From: Bin5 sp965204705
Lineage (GTDB): Bacteria; Chloroflexota; Anaerolineae; Caldilineales; Caldilineaceae
Assembly (NCBI GenBank): GCA_965204705.1
Contig: OZ242006.1
Location: 1,984,001 to 2,048,000 of the forward strand
Reading direction: 5' to 3'
DNA length: 64,000 bases
Shown one piece after another: positions 1-9,394 of this stretch. How positions within the stretch are numbered: position 1 is the stretch's first letter; every line of letters begins with the position of its first letter. The notes beneath the pieces are model-generated. The model ran no database searches. It was not told the origin of the DNA and was given only the letters and a program-made list of their open reading frames with translations. A program made the translations under genes and the position numbers.

Positions 1-806
1 GCAAAGTGACGCTGGAGGTGGAAAAAGAGCCGGCAACCGCAGGGGAACTGCTTCTCCGGCTGCAAGACGTCGAGGCCTACACCGACCTCGGCGAACTCGG
101 CCTGCGCGGCGTCTCATTGGACGTGCGCGCCGGCGAGATAGTGGGAGTCGCCGGTGTACAGGGAAATGGCCAGACCGAGCTCGTCGAAGTGGTCACTGGC
201 CTGCGCCCCTCCACCGCCGGGTCAGTAAGCATCAACGGCGTCGACATGACCAACGCCTCCCCCCGGCGCATCACCGAAGAGGGTGCCATCTGCCACGTGC
301 CCGAAGACCGCCACTTGTACGGTATGGTCGACGCCTACTCGGTCGCCGACAATTTGGTTCTCAGCTCCTACTACAAGAGACCATTCTCCTCTGGCCTCAC
401 CATGAACGACCAGGCCATCGCCCAGCACGCCGAAGAATTGGTGGCGCGCTTCGATGTACGCACGCCTTCCGTCCGGACCTCCGGCGCCAGTCTTTCAGGC
501 GGCAACCAGCAGAAGATGGTCGTCGCACGCGAGTTCGGTCGCCCCATCCGCCTTCTCGTCGCCGCGCAGCCGACGCGCGGCATCGACGTCGGCTCAATCG
601 AATTCATCCACAGCCAGATCGTCGCCAAGCGCGACGAGGGCGTCGCAGTCCTACTGGTGAGCTATGAACTGGATGAAATCATGGCACTTTCCGACCGCAT
701 CGCCGTCATGTTCCACGGCCAAATCAGCGCAATACTGCCGCGCAGCCGGGCGACCCGCGAACAAATCGGTCTCCTAATGGCCGGCGTCAGCCCCGAAGAC
801 GGGTAG
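1..806 (+). CDS. Sugar/nucleoside-type ABC transporter ATP-binding protein, 3' part
   Basis: The reading frame is open to the left edge, so the 5' end lies outside the window. What remains is one ABC domain. It has a relaxed Walker A (GVQGNGQTEL), the signature LSGGNQQK and a Walker B-like stretch (LLVAAQPTRGID) where the usual Asp-Glu-Pro is AAQP. A Walker A lacking the usual GKST and an LSGGNQQK signature are typical of the second ABC domain of the two-domain ATPases that energise ribose/xylose- and BmpA-type nucleoside uptake. The missing upstream part would then carry the first domain, with the permeases nearby. The ATPase would sit on the cytoplasmic face of the membrane. The altered Walker B suggests this half may be the non-hydrolysing one. 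Substrate cannot be told from this fragment. Confidence 0.85.
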   Translation, partial: KVTLEVEKEPATAGELLLRLQDVEAYTDLGELGLRGVSLDVRAGEIVGVAGVQGNGQTELVEVVTGLRPSTAGSVSINGVDMTNASPRRITEEGAICHVPEDRHLYGMVDAYSVADNLVLSSYYKRPFSSGLTMNDQAIAQHAEELVARFDVRTPSVRTSGASLSGGNQQKMVVAREFGRPIRLLVAAQPTRGIDVGSIEFIHSQIVAKRDEGVAVLLVSYELDEIMALSDRIAVMFHGQISAILPRSRATREQIGLLMAGVSPEDG

Positions 807-908
807 CCTACTGGCTGACCCGCAAAGTACATCGATCGACGCACCGCTCGCTAATTTCAGACAAGCGTCTTCAGTCAGACGATACAAAGCAAGGAAACCA
901 AGGACCGG

Positions 909-2567
909 ATGACAGATCCCGCCCTCGACCAGCCCCAACTTGAAGAATACGACGACATAGACGACGAAGTCAGGTTTCCCCACACCAACGGAGAAATCTA
1001 CTTTGTCGCTGACAGGGACAGCGATCTCTTCGATCTGCGCTGGCACTGGCACCGCCGCGCTTACGCGCGTTCCATCCGCATTCGTATCGACGCGCCGATC
1101 TACACCAGCGGCGGCATCAGTAGCGAGCAGTTGGACGACGTCCTGCCCCTCGCGGTTCAACTCTATCCCGGCTATCAGGAAACGATCTACGGCGTCGAAG
1201 GCGTGATCGTCAGCAAACGCATCTTCGCACCGCTCGACAGCTACTACGATCGGTCGCTCCTCTGGATGATGGAGGCCCAGGCCGAAGGAGATCGCCTCAT
1301 CCAGATTCGTGTCGAAATCGACTGGGGCGAACCCCTTGATCAGCGCATGGTCGATGGGCTCCTGGTCGCGCAAAAGGAGCCCGGTGAAGCCAAGGGGGCC
1401 CACAATCAACGTAACGCCGAGAGCACGCGCGTCTTCGGGGCCGCCGAAGGCCGGCCCGACCTCGTCGACTTCCCTACCGACTCCCAGGCCCACCTGGTAT
1501 ATCATGTTCTCGTGGCCGGCCAGGTAGACCTCCCCCTGATCCTTACGCTGAGCGACGTCGGCGAGCAGGTAGCCTGGAACGGCTTCCTCGTCCAGCGCGA
1601 CATCTCACGCGCCTTCAAGCGCAGTCGCGCCAGCTGGCATGACATCACGCACCGCGGACGTCTCTGGTCCCCAGACGCTGCAGCCGGCCACTCCATACAG
1701 CAAGCCAAAATCGACGCAGTGCAGAAACTGGCCCGCTTCCGTTCCGGCTTCGCGCCCGCCGACCGCTCGGCCGAATCCGTTCCGGGACTGGTCGATCTGT
1801 TCGACACCTTCGCGCCGGCACACAGCAGAGCCATGCTCGATACCTTGCGGCGGGTCGCCGAACGCACTGGTGGCGCACTTCCACGTCAGCTCCCCGTCCT
1901 CCCTCGCGGGACGGTCGACGTGCCCAATGAAGACATTCCCTTCTCGGCGGCTGCCTACCTTGGGACCCTTCACACGCACCAGCAGCGCCTCCCAGACCAG
2001 GAATGGCTGTCAACCCACCAGCAAGCCCTCACGACCGCGGCAAATGAACTGGCGGTCTACTGCAAGACCCCCTCGGACCAATCCGCATCCGGTAAATTGA
2101 ACAGCCGGGCATCTGCCTCAGCAAGCTGCGCCCTGACCGCCGCCGCCGCCCTGGCCCAAGAGTTGAATCTGACCGAAGACGCCGCCCGATGGGCCGACGC
2201 GGCCGGGAGTCTGGGCAGCAGCGAAACAGCGCCGCCGTCCGGCCGGGCCGCCCCCGCCGCGACGTCAATCTGGAATCTTCTCGGCATCGCCGCAATCAAC
2301 GGCGAGCTCACAATACACAGGCACTGGCCTTCCCATTGGGACTGGTGGGCGCTCATCCAACTCCCCTACAGAGCGCAAGGGGAGGACGACACCGTCAGCC
2401 TCCTCTGGGACGGCGAAATGCTGCACACGACCCGACCGGTCGCCTTCGACGGCCCGGTCACCATTCAGAATCAGGTCCAGCCGTTCGGCTCGGATGAACA
2501 CAGCTTTGACCTTCGCTTCCGCCTTGGCAGCCAACTGTTCATCCCCACATTCCTTTCCAAGGACTAG
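909..2567 (+). CDS. Unknown protein resembling a glycoside-hydrolase fold
   Basis: A 552-residue protein, ATG start, no signal peptide and no membrane segment. Residues about 20-240 are rich in beta strands and aromatic residues. The middle (about 260-470) is helical and Ala-rich. The last 100 residues return to a beta-rich stretch (HRHWPSHWDWWALIQLPY). A beta-sandwich followed by a helical domain and a C-terminal beta sheet is the layout of (alpha/alpha)6-barrel glycosidases and phosphorylases, but I see no catalytic signature I can name. It follows the ABC transporter ATPase by about 100 bp on the same strand, so a role in handling an imported sugar is a reasonable guess and no more. The gene uses GC-rich codons like its neighbours. 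Confidence 0.6.
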   Translation: MTDPALDQPQLEEYDDIDDEVRFPHTNGEIYFVADRDSDLFDLRWHWHRRAYARSIRIRIDAPIYTSGGISSEQLDDVLPLAVQLYPGYQETIYGVEGVIVSKRIFAPLDSYYDRSLLWMMEAQAEGDRLIQIRVEIDWGEPLDQRMVDGLLVAQKEPGEAKGAHNQRNAESTRVFGAAEGRPDLVDFPTDSQAHLVYHVLVAGQVDLPLILTLSDVGEQVAWNGFLVQRDISRAFKRSRASWHDITHRGRLWSPDAAAGHSIQQAKIDAVQKLARFRSGFAPADRSAESVPGLVDLFDTFAPAHSRAMLDTLRRVAERTGGALPRQLPVLPRGTVDVPNEDIPFSAAAYLGTLHTHQQRLPDQEWLSTHQQALTTAANELAVYCKTPSDQSASGKLNSRASASASCALTAAAALAQELNLTEDAARWADAAGSLGSSETAPPSGRAAPAATSIWNLLGIAAINGELTIHRHWPSHWDWWALIQLPYRAQGEDDTVSLLWDGEMLHTTRPVAFDGPVTIQNQVQPFGSDEHSFDLRFRLGSQLFIPTFLSKD

Positions 2568-2757
2568 CCAAACCGGCTTGCCCGTTTGAACACTGAGAAG
2601 TGGAACAGTGGGGGGTCGAAAATGAGCGGGCAATCGCCAGAATTCGTCAAGTGAAACAGGTGGCGCCGTGATCTTTAGACCCCCCTGAGCAACAACGCAA
2701 ACTGCAAGCAAACCGACCACTTGACCAGTTCCCGCTACGTCGTACCAAAGAATCGCC

Positions 2758-3837
2758 ATGACTACCGCTTTCGTCTACGACCCGTTCGAACGCAACCACA
2801 GCTTCCCCGGCCATCCGGAATGCCTCGAACGCATGCAGAGCGCCTGGGCCCTGCTGGAAGCCGACGGCATCCTCGATTCCCTGACCCGCCTGCCCAACTC
2901 ACCTGCCCCTCTCGACCCCATACTGGCCGTCCACAACACTGCATACGTCGAACAGCTGCAGGAAATCTGCCAGCGCATCGAAGAACCCGCCAACGGGAAT
3001 GACAGAGCACAGAGCTGGAACCAAACAGCACTCTGGCTCGATCCGGATACCTACGTACTCCGTGACAGTTGGGAAGCAAGCCTGCGGGCCGTGGGCGGCC
3101 TGCTCCAACTGACAGACGCCGTGATGAACGGCGCTGCCGGCAACGGCTTTGCCATGGTGCGGCCTCCTGGCCATCATGCCCGCCCACGCTACGCCAAAGG
3201 CTTCTGCCTTTTCGGCAACGTTGCCGTTGCCGCACGACATGCGCAGCAGAAACACGGCGCCGAACGTGTCCTCATCGTCGACTTCGACGTCCATCACGGC
3301 AACGGCACCGAGGAGATGTTCTACGACGACCCGACAGTCCTCTTCATCAGCATCCACCAATATCCGCACTACCCCTTCACCGGAAACATGGACGAAGTCG
3401 GATCCGGCCCCGGCGAGGGCTTCAACGTTAACGTACCCTTTCCTGACGGTGTCGGTGACGCCGGCTATCTCGCTGCCCTCCGCCAGCTGGTCGACCCCCT
3501 CGCCCGCGAATTCAGGCCGGATGCCATCTTCCTGTCAGCCGGTTTCGACGGCCACTGGATGGACCCGCTCAGCGGCCATCGCGTCAGCGTCAGCGGCTAC
3601 GCGACGCTGGTCGAGCAGCTCCTCGCCCTTGCCGACGCGCTCTGCGCAGGCCGCCTGATTTGCACGCTGGAGGGCGGGTACGACCTGAATGCCCTCCCCC
3701 ATTGCATACTCTCAACGCTGAGAGTGCTCAGCCGCAACCCGGCTGGCATCAGCGATCCCTTCGGCGCGGTCGAAGGCAACCCACGCGCCGCCGACAAAGT
3801 AATTTCTGCGGTCAAACGACGCCTGGGAATTCGCTGA
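2758..3837 (+). CDS. Histone deacetylase family (AcuC/HDAC-like) zinc amidohydrolase
   Basis: A 359-residue protein with the arginase/deacetylase fold. The paired active-site histidines are in RPPGHHA (residues 139-140). Zinc ligands are Asp177 and His179 in DFDVHHG, with the third Asp in SAGFDGH. The GGY loop appears in LEGGYDL. Length and motifs match bacterial HDAC-like enzymes, which remove acetyl groups from lysine side chains, polyamines or small molecules. The substrate cannot be assigned without phylogeny. The start is ATG at 2758, preceded by a 190-bp gap with no gene. The next genes on the same strand are a small unknown and a phosphodiesterase, and I see no obvious pathway link. 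Confidence 0.92.
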   Translation: MTTAFVYDPFERNHSFPGHPECLERMQSAWALLEADGILDSLTRLPNSPAPLDPILAVHNTAYVEQLQEICQRIEEPANGNDRAQSWNQTALWLDPDTYVLRDSWEASLRAVGGLLQLTDAVMNGAAGNGFAMVRPPGHHARPRYAKGFCLFGNVAVAARHAQQKHGAERVLIVDFDVHHGNGTEEMFYDDPTVLFISIHQYPHYPFTGNMDEVGSGPGEGFNVNVPFPDGVGDAGYLAALRQLVDPLAREFRPDAIFLSAGFDGHWMDPLSGHRVSVSGYATLVEQLLALADALCAGRLICTLEGGYDLNALPHCILSTLRVLSRNPAGISDPFGAVEGNPRAADKVISAVKRRLGIR

Positions 3838-3974
3838 AAACTGCTAAATTCGGTAGACTTGCCGCTTAGGGATGCCTTGGCGCTGTCCCTTGGTATCACT
3901 CCTATCCGTCACCCACAGATGTGATCCGGAGCGCAAGCGATTCGAGCCGGGTCCACCGCGAAATAAGAGGAACC

Positions 3975-4238
3975 ATGCACACCATCATTCTTCAAACCAA
4001 AGCCCGGCAGTCATCCACGGGCAAGACCTGGCGCATCGAAGTACTCGGCGACAGCCTCATAAAAGAGGACGTCAAAGTGTCCATCGGCGAACTCGAATAT
4101 CACCCGGCCAAAGCAGAGCGTCGTTCCCTGATCGACATCCTCACCATCGTCGAACGTCACAACTTTCGCATCTGCCACGTCGAGCACAAACCCAATGAAG
4201 ACGGGCTGGAAGAGTGGATGTTCATCCTGCAAGGCTAA
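3975..4238 (+). CDS. Small conserved-looking protein of unknown function
   Basis: An 87-residue protein. I take the ATG at 3975 because AGAGGA lies just upstream; the open frame continues further 5' but without a ribosome site. The protein is charged, soluble and predicted to mix alpha and beta structure, ending in a hydrophobic beta-like stretch (EEWMFILQG). There is no signal peptide, no cysteine pair and no motif I recognise. It stands between the deacetylase-like gene and the phosphodiesterase gene, 85 bp upstream of the latter, so the two may be co-transcribed. Confidence 0.65.
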   Translation: MHTIILQTKARQSSTGKTWRIEVLGDSLIKEDVKVSIGELEYHPAKAERRSLIDILTIVERHNFRICHVEHKPNEDGLEEWMFILQG

Positions 4239-4323
4239 GCGTAACCAGGTTGCCATTTGCGGCGCCTGAACCGCGTTTGTCAAAGTCAACGCCTCGCAGC
4301 GTTCATTTCACGCCTGACCGAGA

Positions 4324-5112
4324 ATGGCCATGACGGCTCTTCCACAAATCTTCGCCCACCGCGGCGCCAGTGCCGTCGCACCGGAAAACACGCTACCGGC
4401 CTTCGAAACGGCGCTCGAATTGGGCGCCGACGGCATCGAGCTCGATGTCCAGGCCACCGCAGACGGCGAACTGGTCGTCCTGCACGACTTCAACCTCGAG
4501 CGCACCACCACCGGCGCCGGCCCCCTGCGCGACCACGCCCTGGCCCAGCTTTCTGCAATCGATGCCGGAGTGCGTTTCAGCGACGTTTTTGCGGGCACCC
4601 GGATTCCAACCCTGGAACAGGTCTTCGACCTCGTCGGCGATAGCTGCATCGTCAACGTAGAGATAAAGAACATGGATTGGAACGGAGGCCGCGAAGCCGA
4701 ACCCCTCGCACGCATAATCAAACGGCGCGGGCTATATGACCAGGTCATCGTCTCCAGCTTCAACCCCGTCTCCCTCCGCAAAATGCGTCAACTGGACCCC
4801 TCGGTCCCGCTGGGACTCCTCTACTCTTCCAAGCCGTCGCTCACGCATCTCCTTCTTCTTCTGGCCCGCCCTTGGCTCAGCCGTAGCATCGCCCCCGATG
4901 CCCTTCACCCCTACTTTGAGGCAATCGACGCCAAGCTGATCGAGACCGCCCGTAGCCGCGGCCAGCAAGTAAACGCATGGACCGTCAACAGCGTGCCAGA
5001 GGCCTTCCGACTGGCCCGCCTCGGTGTGAACGCCATCATAACCGACACGCCCGACGTGATCCGCCAAGGTCTGTCGCAAGCCCACGAGCAGAACCTCCCG
5101 CCCTCCGCCTGA
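4324..5112 (+). CDS. Glycerophosphodiester phosphodiesterase
   Basis: A 262-residue cytoplasmic-type GDPD enzyme that would release glycerol 3-phosphate from deacylated phospholipids. The signature is clear: HRGAS at residue 12, PENT shortly after, the metal-binding pair in GIELDVQ and the catalytic His in LHDFN. The C-terminal half keeps QQVNAWTVNS and NAIITDTPD, typical of the UgpQ-like group. No signal peptide is seen, unlike periplasmic GlpQ. The start is ATG at 4324, with a second ATG two codons on at 4330. The mevalonate kinase gene follows about 70 bp downstream on the same strand. Confidence 0.93.
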   Translation: MAMTALPQIFAHRGASAVAPENTLPAFETALELGADGIELDVQATADGELVVLHDFNLERTTTGAGPLRDHALAQLSAIDAGVRFSDVFAGTRIPTLEQVFDLVGDSCIVNVEIKNMDWNGGREAEPLARIIKRRGLYDQVIVSSFNPVSLRKMRQLDPSVPLGLLYSSKPSLTHLLLLLARPWLSRSIAPDALHPYFEAIDAKLIETARSRGQQVNAWTVNSVPEAFRLARLGVNAIITDTPDVIRQGLSQAHEQNLPPSA

Positions 5113-5185
5113 CACAGATGACCGCACATTCCCCGACCCTCCACCCCCTGAACTGCCCCGACGGCGCCCAGCCTGGTGAAGCCCC

Positions 5186-6133
5186 GTGACGACCACCACC
5201 GCAACCGCTCCCGGCAAAGTCATACTATTCGGCGAGCACGCTGTCGTCTACGGCAGGGCAGCCATCGCCGTACCCGTGGCGAAGGTCCAAGCATCCGTCA
5301 CACTTACGCACACCCCTCCAGGGTCCGGCTGCACAATCGCAGCACCCGACATCGGCGCTCACGTTTCCCTTTCTACCCCGCATGAAAATCCACTGGCACT
5401 CGCCGTGCGCCTTGCGCTCGAAGAATCTGGTACATTGGAGGAACCGGACTGGCAGCTTACCGTACGGAGCGACATTCCCATCGCCGGCGGAATGGGCAGC
5501 GGCGCGGCCGTGAGCGCCGCCTTGGTGAAAGCCGTTTTCGCCCACAGCGACCTCCCCGCCCACGCCCAACCAGTCGTCGAGACCGTCAACCGCATCGTCT
5601 ACGCAGTCGAGAAACTGCACCACGCCAACCCCAGCGGTATCGACAACACCGTCGTCGTCTACCAACAGCCAGTCTGGTTCGAGCGCGGTAAGCCGCCGCA
5701 GCGATTCGACATCGGCCAACCCTTCCACCTCGTCATCGCCGACACCGGCGTCGCCAGCTCAACAGCCGCAGTCGTGTCAGACGTGCGCCGCGCCTGGGAA
5801 CAGGACACAGCGGGTTACGATTTAATCTTCGACAAGATCGGAGAAATAGCCGGAGCCGCTCGACAAGCCATCGTTTCCGGGGATGTCAACGCACTGGGGC
5901 CGCTGATGCGCGAAAACCAGCGACTTCTACGTCAGTTGGACGTCAGCACAGAACTGCTTGAGAGGCTGATCGCAGTCGCCCAAGAGGCAGGCGCAGCCGG
6001 CGCCAAGCTCAGCGGCGCCGGCCGCGGCGGTAATCTCATAGCTGTCGTGAAGTCTGAATATGTGAGGAACGTACAGGAAGCGCTTCTTACAAGTGGCGCC
6101 GTGGGCGCCGTGGTAACGCAAGTGGGCTCGTAA
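5186..6133 (+). CDS. mvk: Mevalonate kinase
   Basis: A 315-residue GHMP kinase that phosphorylates mevalonate in the mevalonate route to isoprenoids. All three GHMP motifs are visible: GEHAVVYG at residue 12, the phosphate loop PIAGGMGSGAAVS at about 95, and GAKLSGAGRGG near residue 270. The GEHAVVYG form, together with KLHHANPSGIDN, points to mevalonate kinase rather than galactokinase or homoserine kinase. Translation begins at GTG 5186. Most bacteria use the MEP route, so this supports a lineage such as Chloroflexota that uses mevalonate. Other pathway genes are not in the window. The gene ends 12 bp from the convergent nagA stop. Confidence 0.93.
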   Translation: MTTTTATAPGKVILFGEHAVVYGRAAIAVPVAKVQASVTLTHTPPGSGCTIAAPDIGAHVSLSTPHENPLALAVRLALEESGTLEEPDWQLTVRSDIPIAGGMGSGAAVSAALVKAVFAHSDLPAHAQPVVETVNRIVYAVEKLHHANPSGIDNTVVVYQQPVWFERGKPPQRFDIGQPFHLVIADTGVASSTAAVVSDVRRAWEQDTAGYDLIFDKIGEIAGAARQAIVSGDVNALGPLMRENQRLLRQLDVSTELLERLIAVAQEAGAAGAKLSGAGRGGNLIAVVKSEYVRNVQEALLTSGAVGAVVTQVGS

Positions 6134-6144
6134 CGCCGTTCGCC

Positions 6145-7401
6145 TCAACCCTGAAGCCGCCAGCTGTCCCGCAAGTAAGCCAGTCGCCCGCCAACCACCG
6201 TAGCCGCCACCTGCGCCTCAGAGTCCAGCAGAACCAGGTCCGCGTGCGCGCCGCGCCGGATCCTGCCCACCTTGCCGTCGATTCCCATCGCCTGAGCCTG
6301 CGAAAGGCTTGTCGTCGGCCACGCCTGCACCAGCGGCCAGCCCGTGGCCGACATGAAATTTCTCAACGCCGCATCCAGTGTCAGAACCGAGCCGGCCAGC
6401 GTCCCGTCCTCTAACCTGCACGCGCCGCCCTTTACGATAACCGGCAGCCGGCCCATCTCGTACCGGCCTTCCGGCATGCCTGCCGCCCGAATCGCATCGC
6501 TGATCAGGAGCGTCCGCGTCGTCCCTTTGCAACGCCCCAGGATTCGCATAGCCGCCGGATGGACATGGATTCCATCGGCTATCAGCTGCGCGTAGATTCT
6601 GTCGTCACTCAATGTCGCGCCCAGCGCCCCTGGCTGCCGGTGGTGGAGCCCGGTCATCGCATTGTACGTATGCGTGGCCTGCGTGACGCCCGCATCTATC
6701 GCCGTCGTAGCCTGCTCAAACGTCGCCGCCGTGTGCCCCAGCACCACCCCCACGCCCGCCGCCTCAGCCATCCCAATCAAGGTGTCGGCCCCCGATACCT
6801 CCGGAGCCAGCGTAATCATGCCTACCGGACCCGCGCCTAGCAACTCCTCAAACTCCGACGCCGAAGGGGGCCGGATGTGGGCCGGATTCTGTGCCCCTGG
6901 AAACTCCGGGCTGAGAAACGGCCCTTCAAGGTGAACGCCAAGCATCCGCGCGCCGGCAGCCCTGTCCCCGCCTTTTCCCCCCTGCGTCGATTCATCGTAC
7001 CGGGCCGCGTTCTCGACCGCCGCCAGCGTAGCCGCATGAGACGCCGTAACCGTAGTCGCATAAAATCCGGTGACGCCGTGCCGGACTAGGAATCGGCTCA
7101 TCGTTTCCAGGCCCTCTAACGTGGCGTCCATTACATCGGCGCCGCCGCTGCCATGAATATGAACGTCGATGAAACCTGGGAGCAGCGTGCAATCGCTTCC
7201 GTCTAGAAAAGGCGTCTCCGGACGGACATCTTCATTTGCCCAGCTGTCTACTGTCCCATCCCGGATGGTGAGAGAGAAATTCTGGCCGGGAGGGGCGGCT
7301 ACAACCCCAAAAACCGTTCGAGCGGTCAGGCCGGCTATCCCGCAAACTTGCGGCGAATCGACATCCTGCCAACCATCCCGACTATCCAAGTTGCTCTCCA
7401 C
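6145..7401 (-). CDS. nagA: N-acetylglucosamine-6-phosphate deacetylase
   Basis: A 418-residue amidohydrolase that deacetylates GlcNAc-6-phosphate in amino-sugar recycling. Recognisable pieces in order: PGFIDVHIHG, HLEGPFLSPEFPGAQNPAHI with the metal-binding Glu, LGHTAAT, THTYNAMTGLHHRQPG, ADGIHVHP and the catalytic Asp in LISDAI, then GADLVLLD-like ending. It starts at GTG 7401 behind a purine-rich AGGGGG stretch; the overlapping ATG is out of frame. The N-terminus is about 40 residues longer than the usual family start. It is the last gene of a minus-strand run with glgB (18 bp upstream) and a glycogen-synthase-like gene, which suggests shared control of sugar storage and amino-sugar use. 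Confidence 0.93.
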   Translation of the reverse strand: MESNLDSRDGWQDVDSPQVCGIAGLTARTVFGVVAAPPGQNFSLTIRDGTVDSWANEDVRPETPFLDGSDCTLLPGFIDVHIHGSGGADVMDATLEGLETMSRFLVRHGVTGFYATTVTASHAATLAAVENAARYDESTQGGKGGDRAAGARMLGVHLEGPFLSPEFPGAQNPAHIRPPSASEFEELLGAGPVGMITLAPEVSGADTLIGMAEAAGVGVVLGHTAATFEQATTAIDAGVTQATHTYNAMTGLHHRQPGALGATLSDDRIYAQLIADGIHVHPAAMRILGRCKGTTRTLLISDAIRAAGMPEGRYEMGRLPVIVKGGACRLEDGTLAGSVLTLDAALRNFMSATGWPLVQAWPTTSLSQAQAMGIDGKVGRIRRGAHADLVLLDSEAQVAATVVGGRLAYLRDSWRLQG

Positions 7402-7419
7402 ATTCTTCCCCCTCCCGCC

Positions 7420-9357
7420 TCATTCTGCGTCCTTCTTCCAATACAGCACACCCAATGGCGGCAGCTCCATCAAAGCAGACCACGACGCGCTCTGCCAGGG
7501 AATCTCCTCCGCATCTAAAGGAATTGGATTGTCGACACCGCTGCCGCCGTAAATCCTCCAATCGCTGTTCAGAATCTGGTGGTAGCGTCCAGGACCGGGC
7601 AGGCCGACACGGTACCCGCGGCGCGGCACCGGCGTAAAATTACACACCACGACAATGCAGCAGTCACCCTCCCCATCTGTGCGTACGAAACTGGTGATCG
7701 AATGGTCCACGTCCTGGTAATCAATCCACTGAAATCCGCCCAGGCTTGCGTCCGACTGATGCAACGCCGTTTCATGGCAATAAAGGCGATTGCTGTCCCG
7801 CACAAAACGCTGCAACGTACGATGTTCCTCCTGCTCCAACAGATGCCAGTCAAGACTGTAGGTCTCAGTCCACTCGCGCCACTGTCCGAACTCTCCCCCC
7901 ATGAAAAGTAGCTTCTTACCCGGATGCGCATTCATGAACCCGTACAGGAGCCGCAGATGCGCGAACTTCTGCCACGGGTCCCCCGGCATCTTGTCCAGCA
8001 TCGACCCCTTCAGATGGACCACCTCGTCGTGACTCAACGGAAGGATAAAATTCTCGCTGAACGCGTAGCTCAGGCTATAGGTGATCAGGTGATGATTGTA
8101 ACGCCGGAACAGCGGGTCCATCTCAAAAAAATTCAGCGTGTCATTCATCCAACCCATATTCCACTTATAGTCGAACCCCAGCCCGCCCGTATACGTGGGA
8201 CGGGAGACCATCGGCCAGATGCTGCTCTCCTCCGCAATCGTCAGAACCCCCGGCACACGCTCATGCAGCACCTCGTTCGTCTTCCGCAGCAGCGAGATCG
8301 CGTCCAGGTTTTCGTGGCCGCCGTGCTGGTTCGGAATCCATTCAGCTCCTTCACGGCTGTAGTCCAGGTACAGCATCGAGGCAACCGCATCCACACGCAG
8401 CCCGTCGATGTGGTACTCCTCCGCCCAAAAGAGGGCGCTGGCCACAAGGAAATTACGCACCTCATTGCGCCCGTAGTCGAAGATCTTCGTGCCCCAGTCA
8501 GGATGGTCGCCCCGCCGGGGGTCCTCATACTCATACAGCGCCGCCCCGTCAAAATAGGACAGTCCGTGGGCATCCTTGGGAAAATGAGCCGGCACCCAAT
8601 CCAGGAGCACGCCAATACCGTTCTGATGACAATGGTCCACGAAATACTTGAAATCGTCCGGCGTGCCGAAGCGGCAGGTCGGCGCAAAATACCCGGTGCT
8701 CTGGTACCCCCACGAACCCTCAAAGGGATGTTCTGTTACCGGCATCAGCTCGACATGGGTATAGCCCATCTCCTTCACATAATTGACCAGCTGATGCGCC
8801 AGCTGCCGGTATCCGAGAACTCGATTATCTTCCGGGTTTCGCCGCCAGCTGCTGAGATGCACTTCGTAGATGTTCAGTGGCTGGTCCAGCGCCTGCCTGT
8901 TGGCGCGGTTTTCGACCCACACGCCATCGCCCCACGGATAGCTGTCCATGGGCCAGATCCTGGAGGCGGTCCCTGGCGGGTATTCCGCAAAGAATCCATA
9001 CGGGTCCGATTTGTCGATCCGGAAATCTACCAGCGGCAACTGAAGGGAGTACTTGTATTCGCTGCCCGCCTCCAAACTGGCACTGGGCGTGCCGTCTGTC
9101 GCCGAGCTGGGTGATGCGGGGATGAATAGCTCCCAGATCCCCTCCCGGTGGGCCTGCATGGGATGGACATCCGGGTTCCAACCGTTGAAAGGTCCAATAA
9201 CACTTACGCCCTGGGCATTTGGCGCCCAGACCGAAAACTGCACGCCGTTGACGCCCTCCAACGTGCGAAAGTGGGCGCCGAACCTGCGATAGCAATAGAG
9301 AAAGTTTCCCTCTCCGAACAGATAGGCCTCATCATCCGTGAACCACGATCCAATCAA
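7420..9357 (-). CDS. glgB: 1,4-alpha-glucan branching enzyme
   Basis: A 645-residue GH13 enzyme that makes alpha-1,6 branches in glycogen. The N-terminal CBM48-type domain has the FSVWAPNAQGVSVIGPFNGW pattern. The TIM barrel shows GYTHVELMPVTEHPF, the nucleophile region DGLRVDAVASML, the general acid in LTIAEESS, and LPLSHDEVVH. The C-terminal beta domain follows. It is shorter than E. coli GlgB because it lacks the extra N1 domain, as in many bacteria. The only good start is TTG at 9357, with AAGGA about 10 nt before it. It sits 37 bp downstream of the glycosyltransferase gene and 18 bp upstream of nagA, so the three are probably one operon. Confidence 0.95.
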   Translation of the reverse strand: MIGSWFTDDEAYLFGEGNFLYCYRRFGAHFRTLEGVNGVQFSVWAPNAQGVSVIGPFNGWNPDVHPMQAHREGIWELFIPASPSSATDGTPSASLEAGSEYKYSLQLPLVDFRIDKSDPYGFFAEYPPGTASRIWPMDSYPWGDGVWVENRANRQALDQPLNIYEVHLSSWRRNPEDNRVLGYRQLAHQLVNYVKEMGYTHVELMPVTEHPFEGSWGYQSTGYFAPTCRFGTPDDFKYFVDHCHQNGIGVLLDWVPAHFPKDAHGLSYFDGAALYEYEDPRRGDHPDWGTKIFDYGRNEVRNFLVASALFWAEEYHIDGLRVDAVASMLYLDYSREGAEWIPNQHGGHENLDAISLLRKTNEVLHERVPGVLTIAEESSIWPMVSRPTYTGGLGFDYKWNMGWMNDTLNFFEMDPLFRRYNHHLITYSLSYAFSENFILPLSHDEVVHLKGSMLDKMPGDPWQKFAHLRLLYGFMNAHPGKKLLFMGGEFGQWREWTETYSLDWHLLEQEEHRTLQRFVRDSNRLYCHETALHQSDASLGGFQWIDYQDVDHSITSFVRTDGEGDCCIVVVCNFTPVPRRGYRVGLPGPGRYHQILNSDWRIYGGSGVDNPIPLDAEEIPWQSASWSALMELPPLGVLYWKKDAE

Positions 9358-9394
9358 TAGAATGCATCCTTCTCTCTTGCCTGAGAATCGGGCT

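Noticed and set aside
7924..9114. 396-codon plus-strand frame
   Set aside because: It is antisense to glgB over its whole length, has no family match and no ribosome site; a GC-driven shadow.
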